This document shows, one piece after another, positions 8,301 through 12,335 of a stretch of DNA of 12,335 nucleotides. Positions within the stretch are counted from its first letter, which is position 1. The number at the start of each line of letters is the position of its first letter. The position numbers and the translations under genes are program-made. Below the pieces are notes generated by a model. The model did not search any database. It saw only the letters and a program-made list of their open reading frames with translations, and was not told where the DNA came from. The stretch is from contig JAPULM010000368.1 of the NCBI GenBank assembly GCA_027294925.1, forward strand, positions 1-12,335, written 5' to 3'. The DNA is from a bacterium. Lineage in GTDB: Bacteria; Tectomicrobia; Entotheonellia; Entotheonellales; Entotheonellaceae.

Positions 8301-8530
8301 TCACGGAACTGGGTATGGCGCTCAATGATGGCGTACAAGCCGTGTTAAAACAGGTCAAGGGGAACAGCAAGGCGGCCAAACTCGCCCGTTCGCTCCTGGC
8401 GATCACCACAGCATCTGAGCAATCGATCTATCAACAGGCTCTCTTGCAGGCGATCACCACCCGCATTGAACGCGCCGAACAGTGGCAGGAGGCACAAACC
8501 GATGCCGTTACGATCGACCATACATCCTAG
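5363..8530 (+). CDS. Large DUF6493-like helical-repeat protein of unknown function
   Basis: A 1055-residue protein with no signal peptide or membrane segment, almost entirely helical and Leu/Ala/Gln-rich in style. Several stretches resemble the DUF6493 family and its associated repeat domains as I remember them. About residues 98-140 have RRPDWIDQWL then GICGKPTHDGY. About 250-360 have KPTQEEIAKREAAYRHLLRL, LKTLDKADILDD and HTSSDVQELALTVLE, a HEAT-like segment. About 410-520 have repeated leucine-rich helices. About 829-1000 have WPLNLDS, GLLSRHTGTRGLAIDVL, AGEWLKMNRLASSLGDV and then SHDLLALLLDLV. Family function is unknown. I recall members beside SWIM zinc-finger, MoxR ATPase and VWA genes, none of which is present here. 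ATG 5363 has CAGGAGA (5347-5353) 9 nt upstream. The uninterrupted length and a codon use like its neighbours indicate a functional gene. Another large HEAT-like family such as DUF5691 is the main alternative. Confidence 0.7.
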   Translation: MTPETLELLIFDSHPFRLAEAIQTLSETQRRKLSKTAYQCYRQKGNGDANAPGVTRLQGVLTAEFAVLGLCPLSQAQRVRGNFCYGSAASIFLKVIGDRRPDWIDQWLEVRLADEIVGLSWQMLQQLIETGICGKPTHDGYVRLMVDDLNHWQRQDGHSYLRLSQRLLANPELLEDEIWRLFETATDAFMTTHEDNPQVPGNYESWPTALVKLAEQGHLDRQRLLDASLQALTGSMRPQLLSGLHKFHARLKPTQEEIAKREAAYRHLLRLQVGHVVGFALNMLKTLDKADILDDRTFLAEVTPVFALSSKSQPSTVLKMAQRIADRTPKLKAEAVHVASQALTHTSSDVQELALTVLETYAKRIDAEVIARLDACLDDLSVVLRPRAQALIDPSGDNRKTQPAADVLPVQPPYTYADLIERIELLEPAIQQRTELDTLLQAESATALPPPLPFEQIDVMVLRYLTPVESIATLDDLIVAVTHAVEAVDSADQIERLLDALSRLCNPLPADFQRNTAALLKRLREPQKSDGICSLSNWGGTPLALNDLLLTWLTGQLHDTPQHTSTRSVGPFAFIRARLRELTQQIARRQAAPLLAAPTHEHGWIDPVVLVSKARQLQTQNLQPMRTDLIQALLRLTPDRRHQARLEAEVIEGSTGRLLRWALGSEAGPTSEDKQDYPLWIAAGRARDPKASLRVALSPMGTMPEGPDAVDPATYTWYATIAEMERDGSVYTLPDLYIDATTTVNGHHEALHDTACQADDITPAAASQLMAGVRTALGGWLKRATEKLPVGRQKIISYELPTMALHDVVELRWQSVDLQVAWLVRWMTMVWPLNLDSTYVIGILSMLQRLDDNTAATAPHVAYLEPLLESNRPWSEMGQLLVCTGLLSRHTGTRGLAIDVLIQGINDSRAHPDLLADVLIGLAAGEWLKMNRLASSLGDVACVSPLHKLMVSQVVQRFLSSCSQLPRNSHDLLALLLDLVTELGMALNDGVQAVLKQVKGNSKAAKLARSLLAITTASEQSIYQQALLQAITTRIERAEQWQEAQTDAVTIDHTS

Positions 8531-8550
8531 CCGCTGAATTGCATCGCATC

Positions 8551-8637
8551 TCCCTCTCATCCTATAAGTACTCACCTTGCCCTCGTCCCCCCCTTACCCT
8601 CACAGTTTCTTGAGGGCGGCGTACCGGGAGAGGGGTA
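8551..8637. repeat. Degenerate CTCTC...GAGAG repeat-like segment (copy 2) with internal hairpin
   Basis: The outer arms CCCTCTC (8552-8558) and GAGAGGG (8628-8634) are complementary over 7 bp. An inner hairpin CCCTCA/TGAGGG (8597-8602 and 8611-8616, 8-nt loop) lies between them. The C/T-rich body ending in GGGAGAGGGG is typical of interspersed intergenic repeats in environmental bacteria and resembles the block at 1021-1056. No T-run follows the hairpin, so an intrinsic terminator for the upstream gene is unlikely, though the fold could still stabilise the transcript end. Confidence 0.4.
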
Positions 8638-8641
8638 TAAT
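8610..8641 (+). promoter_or_regulatory. Possible sigma70-type promoter for hutU
   Basis: A perfect TATAAT lies at 8636-8641, with TTGAGG (8610-8615, four of six matches to TTGACA) upstream. The 20-nt spacer is longer than the optimum of 17. It sits about 80 bp before the hutU start and overlaps the end of the repeat-like segment. The -10 match is good; the rest is weak. Confidence 0.35.
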
Positions 8642-8719
8642 TGGGGATTAGGACGTTTGCGGATAAGGGTGATACAGATCGCACACCATAAAAGACGCTA
8701 TTGGCGGGAGGTATTGACG

Positions 8720-9984
<1,265 letters not shown>

Positions 9985-10068
9985 CTGTCGGCGCACCGCA
10001 ATTGACCTGAAAACCCGTTGCGTCGGTCGGCAACTCAGCCTTCTGCTATAGCGAGGAATCTGCACACT

Positions 10069-11628
10069 GTGGATGATGTTCTCATCGGATCTCGTGAGGG
10101 TTTGCAAATTGATGATGTGGTGACGGTGGCGCGTGGCCGACGCGCCACGTTAGATGTGGCAGCGCTACCAGCCATCAAGCGTTCACGGGCAGCGGTTGAG
10201 AAGCTGGTGGCCGATGGCAAGATCGTCTACGGTATCACGACGGGTTTCGGCCGCTTTAAAGATAAGCCGATTTCCCCCGATCAGGTGAAACAGCTCCAGC
10301 TCAACTTGGTGCGCAGTCATGCCGCCGGGGTGGGTCCTCATTTAGACCAATTGGCAGTTCGAGCGATGTTGTTGGTGCGAGCCAACACCTTGGCCCTGGG
10401 CTACTCTGGCATACGGCCACAGCTGATTGAGATGTTGCTGGCGATGCTCAATCAAGGGGTGCATCCGCGTATTCCGGTCCAAGGTTCTCTGGGCGCGAGT
10501 GGTGATTTAGCCCCCTTAGCCCATCTAGCGCTGGTCGTCATCGGGGAAGGGGAGGCCACCTTTAACGGGGAACAACTGGATGGTCGGACGGCGTTAACTC
10601 GCGCAGGTTTAGCGCCACTGGTGCTAGAGGCAAAAGAGGGCTTGGGTTTGCTCAACGGCACCACCTTTATGGTTGGCATAGGGGCGCTGCTGGTGCATCG
10701 AGCGATTAATTTAGCACTCACCGCCGATATCGCGGCTTGTATGAGTTTGGAGGCCCTGTATGGCACAGGTCGAGCCTATGACGCACGCGTGCATGCCATC
10801 CGGCCTCACCCCCGGCAAATTGACTGTGCGGCTTTTTTGCGCCAGCTCATTGCCGGCAGCCAGCTGCTGCGTCAAGATGATCCCAATCACGTGCAAGACC
10901 CTTATACGCTGCGCTGCGTCCCACAAGTCCACGGGGCGGTGCGCGATGCCATTGCCTATGCTCGATGGGTCATCGATATCGAACTCAACTCGGTGAATGA
11001 CAACCCCATCGTGTTTGTCGACGAGGAGAGTGGCGAGGCCGATATTATTTCCGCCGGCAACTTTCATGGTGAGCCGATTGCCCTTGCGATGGATTATATG
11101 AAGCTGGCCATCACTGATTTAGGCAATATGAGTGAGCGTCGCACCGCGAGGTTGGTCGATGCGGATAGCAACAGCGGGGTGTTACCGATGTTTCTCACCG
11201 CCGATGGTGGTCTTGAGAGCGGCATGATGATGGCCCAATATACGGCCGCCGCGCTGACCTCAGAAAATAAAATCCTTGCCCATCCAGCCAGTTCGGACAG
11301 CATACCCAGTAGTGCCAACATTGAAGACCATGTGAGCATGGGAGCCACCGCGGTGCGCCACATGGAAAAGGTTCTAGACCACGTCGAGACGATTGTGGCG
11401 ATTGAACTCTTAGGGGCGGCACAAGGCATTGATTTTCGGCGTCAGGTGATGCAAGTTAAGGGGCTTGGTTTGGGACAAGGAACGGTATTGGCATACAAGC
11501 TGATCCGCGAAAAAGTGCCCTTTTTGCAAGGTGACACGGTTTTATCCACTCATATCGAAAGCGTCCGGCAACTTGTTGCCGATGGGCATTTGAAAAAAGC
11601 CGTAGAAGATTCTTTGCAAATGGCGTAA
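10069..11628 (+). CDS. hutH: Histidine ammonia-lyase (histidase)
   Basis: HutH deaminates L-histidine to urocanate and ammonia, the first step of histidine catabolism, in the cytosol as a tetramer. The PAL/HAL signature GSLGASGDLAPLAHLAL is present. Its Ala143-Ser144-Gly145 would cyclise to the MIO electrophile (142-144 in Pseudomonas putida). Also present: Y54 in VYGITTGFG, Y279 and R282 in DPYTLRCVPQ, NSVNDNPIVF and NFHGEPIALAMDYM. The protein is complete and close to the family length. The open frame reaches a TTG at 10018, but no ribosome binding site precedes it. GTG 10069 has GAGGA (10053-10057) 11 nt upstream and gives numbering one off the P. putida enzyme, so I choose it (519 residues). 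It lies 84 bp after hutU and is probably co-transcribed. With hutU broken, urocanate would have to leave by another route or a second urocanase copy. Confidence 0.95.
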   Translation: MDDVLIGSREGLQIDDVVTVARGRRATLDVAALPAIKRSRAAVEKLVADGKIVYGITTGFGRFKDKPISPDQVKQLQLNLVRSHAAGVGPHLDQLAVRAMLLVRANTLALGYSGIRPQLIEMLLAMLNQGVHPRIPVQGSLGASGDLAPLAHLALVVIGEGEATFNGEQLDGRTALTRAGLAPLVLEAKEGLGLLNGTTFMVGIGALLVHRAINLALTADIAACMSLEALYGTGRAYDARVHAIRPHPRQIDCAAFLRQLIAGSQLLRQDDPNHVQDPYTLRCVPQVHGAVRDAIAYARWVIDIELNSVNDNPIVFVDEESGEADIISAGNFHGEPIALAMDYMKLAITDLGNMSERRTARLVDADSNSGVLPMFLTADGGLESGMMMAQYTAAALTSENKILAHPASSDSIPSSANIEDHVSMGATAVRHMEKVLDHVETIVAIELLGAAQGIDFRRQVMQVKGLGLGQGTVLAYKLIREKVPFLQGDTVLSTHIESVRQLVADGHLKKAVEDSLQMA

Positions 11629-11762
11629 GCTGGCGCTCATGCAGGGGGAGATCATGACGTGGCGGCGGCACTGTTGCAGGAGGCGAAGGCGCTTCTCGAC
11701 CAGCTTGCCTAACTCCGCAATCTTCCTCGCATCGTCCTGCAAGGTACTAACACGAAAGGGCA
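11629..11762 (+). other. hutH/GNAT spacer with coding-like in-frame tail
   Basis: Directly after the hutH stop the same frame stays open for 27 codons to TAA at 11710-11712. It ends in a helix-like sequence (DHDVAAALLQEAKALLDQLA). It has no ribosome binding site of its own apart from AGGGGGAG at 11642-11649. It could be a short remnant of a gene end, or chance. The rest of the spacer holds AAAGGG (11755-11760), the Shine-Dalgarno of the next gene. Confidence 0.3.
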
Positions 11763-11765
11763 ATG

Positions 11766-12335
11766 ATGCTTCACCGACTCGATAGCCGCGAGGGTTTGAC
11801 CCGCTATGCCATCACCTCGATAGCCGACCTCGATCTCCCCGCTCTGCTGGCGCTGATGGCAGAGGCCTGGCAGGCGGACTACACGGATCACGTCCGCCCC
11901 GATTTTAACCAGGCGTTTCTGCGCCGCATGATGGCAGATTCAACCTGGGTCGGTATTCTGGTGTGCACGGAAGCAGGCCAACCGGTTGGCTTCGAACTCG
12001 CGCTGCAACGGACCCTCTACTGTCGTCAAGTGCCGCTGCGGACCTACTATGCCACGGTCTTTACCGTTTCGGCTCAACATCGCCGACGCGGTATTGGACA
12101 GTGGCTGCTGGCGGGCATCAACCAGTTGGTGTTTGAGGAACAGCAGGCCGATCTCATCTTTTCCACCTTTCACCACGGGCACGCGGGTTCGCCAACCGTG
12201 CAATCGACCTTTGATCGGATTCCCGACTGGGGGGTGAATCGATTTTATAGCACGCCTATCTGGAGCCGACGCCTGGACCGAGAGCCACTGCCACCGTTGA
12301 TAGAACCGATCTCGGTCACGCAAGTGGTATGGCCC
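11766..12335 (+). CDS. GNAT family N-acetyltransferase, 3' end outside the window
   Basis: An open frame runs to the window edge (190 residues visible, no stop). The acetyl-CoA binding motif A is clear at about residues 96-115: ATVFTVSAQHRRRGIGQWLL, with R106-x-x-G109-x-G111 matching the (Q/R)xxGx(G/A) consensus. Upstream, ADLDLPALLALMAEAW (about 20-35) and GQPVGFELAL (71-80) are the usual N-terminal helix and strand 4 region of the fold. These proteins transfer acetyl groups from acetyl-CoA to amines; the substrate is unknown. Two adjacent ATGs exist (11763, 11766). I choose 11766 because AAAGGG (11755-11760) is 5 nt upstream of it and only 2 nt from the other. The visible part already exceeds a minimal GNAT domain, so a longer C-terminal region is likely. 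It follows hutH by 137 bp; a role in the hut pathway is not indicated. Confidence 0.8.
   Translation, partial: MLHRLDSREGLTRYAITSIADLDLPALLALMAEAWQADYTDHVRPDFNQAFLRRMMADSTWVGILVCTEAGQPVGFELALQRTLYCRQVPLRTYYATVFTVSAQHRRRGIGQWLLAGINQLVFEEQQADLIFSTFHHGHAGSPTVQSTFDRIPDWGVNRFYSTPIWSRRLDREPLPPLIEPISVTQVVWP

Noticed and set aside
8597..8616. Intrinsic terminator for the DUF6493-like gene
   Set aside because: The 6-bp hairpin is not followed by a T-run and sits about 70 bp past the stop codon, so rho-independent termination is not supported.
11542..11763. Minus-strand frame with a helix-like stretch (DDARKIAELGKLVEKRL) in the hutH/GNAT spacer
   Set aside because: It looks protein-like over a short stretch, but it overlaps hutH antisense, has no start signal, and the opposite strand explains the codon pattern equally well.
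11940..12323. 127-codon minus-strand open frame
   Set aside because: It is antisense to the GNAT gene, whose acetyl-CoA motif is clear on the plus strand.

Overview
The window looks like part of a bacterial chromosome of moderately high G+C content. It carries several two-component-flavin-type (luciferase-like) oxidoreductases, amidohydrolases and ring-cleaving dioxygenases, as large-genome environmental bacteria such as Tectomicrobia/Entotheonella, Rokubacteria or Chloroflexi-like lineages often do. I cannot assign a taxon from the sequence alone. There are no rRNA or tRNA genes, CRISPR arrays, transposases or phage genes.

Left part (1-3417): a luciferase-like (LLM, probably F420-dependent) oxidoreductase on the minus strand is divergent from a two-gene plus-strand operon. 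The operon encodes an amidohydrolase that closely resembles enamidase of anaerobic nicotinate degradation, followed 6 bp later by a second LLM oxidoreductase of the Mer type. Together they suggest redox and hydrolytic processing of a cyclic amide or N-heterocycle; the substrate is inferred, not shown. A 334-bp intergenic region separates the two transcription units.

Middle (3418-5362): an AT-rich gene for a small PilZ-domain protein with an N-terminal CxxC...CxC cluster (minus strand), a roughly 320-bp region containing what may be a decayed gene fragment, and a minus-strand type I extradiol dioxygenase (two VOC domains, complete Fe ligand set).

Centre (5363-8530): a very large (1055 aa) helical-repeat protein that resembles the DUF6493 family. 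The partner genes I associate with that family (SWIM zinc finger, MoxR ATPase, VWA) are not in the window.

Right part (8531-12335): a histidine-utilisation (hut) segment. hutU (urocanate hydratase) has a good ribosome binding site but is damaged twice: about 125-130 internal residues are missing, and a one-base deletion shifts the frame further on. hutH (histidine ammonia-lyase) downstream is intact, with the complete MIO and active-site motifs. The window ends inside a GNAT acetyltransferase gene. A degenerate repeat-like segment with a TATAAT box lies in front of hutU.

Points most worth checking: the eroded or mis-assembled hutU, the enamidase/LLM catabolic module, the orphan DUF6493-like giant, and the foreign-looking PilZ gene.
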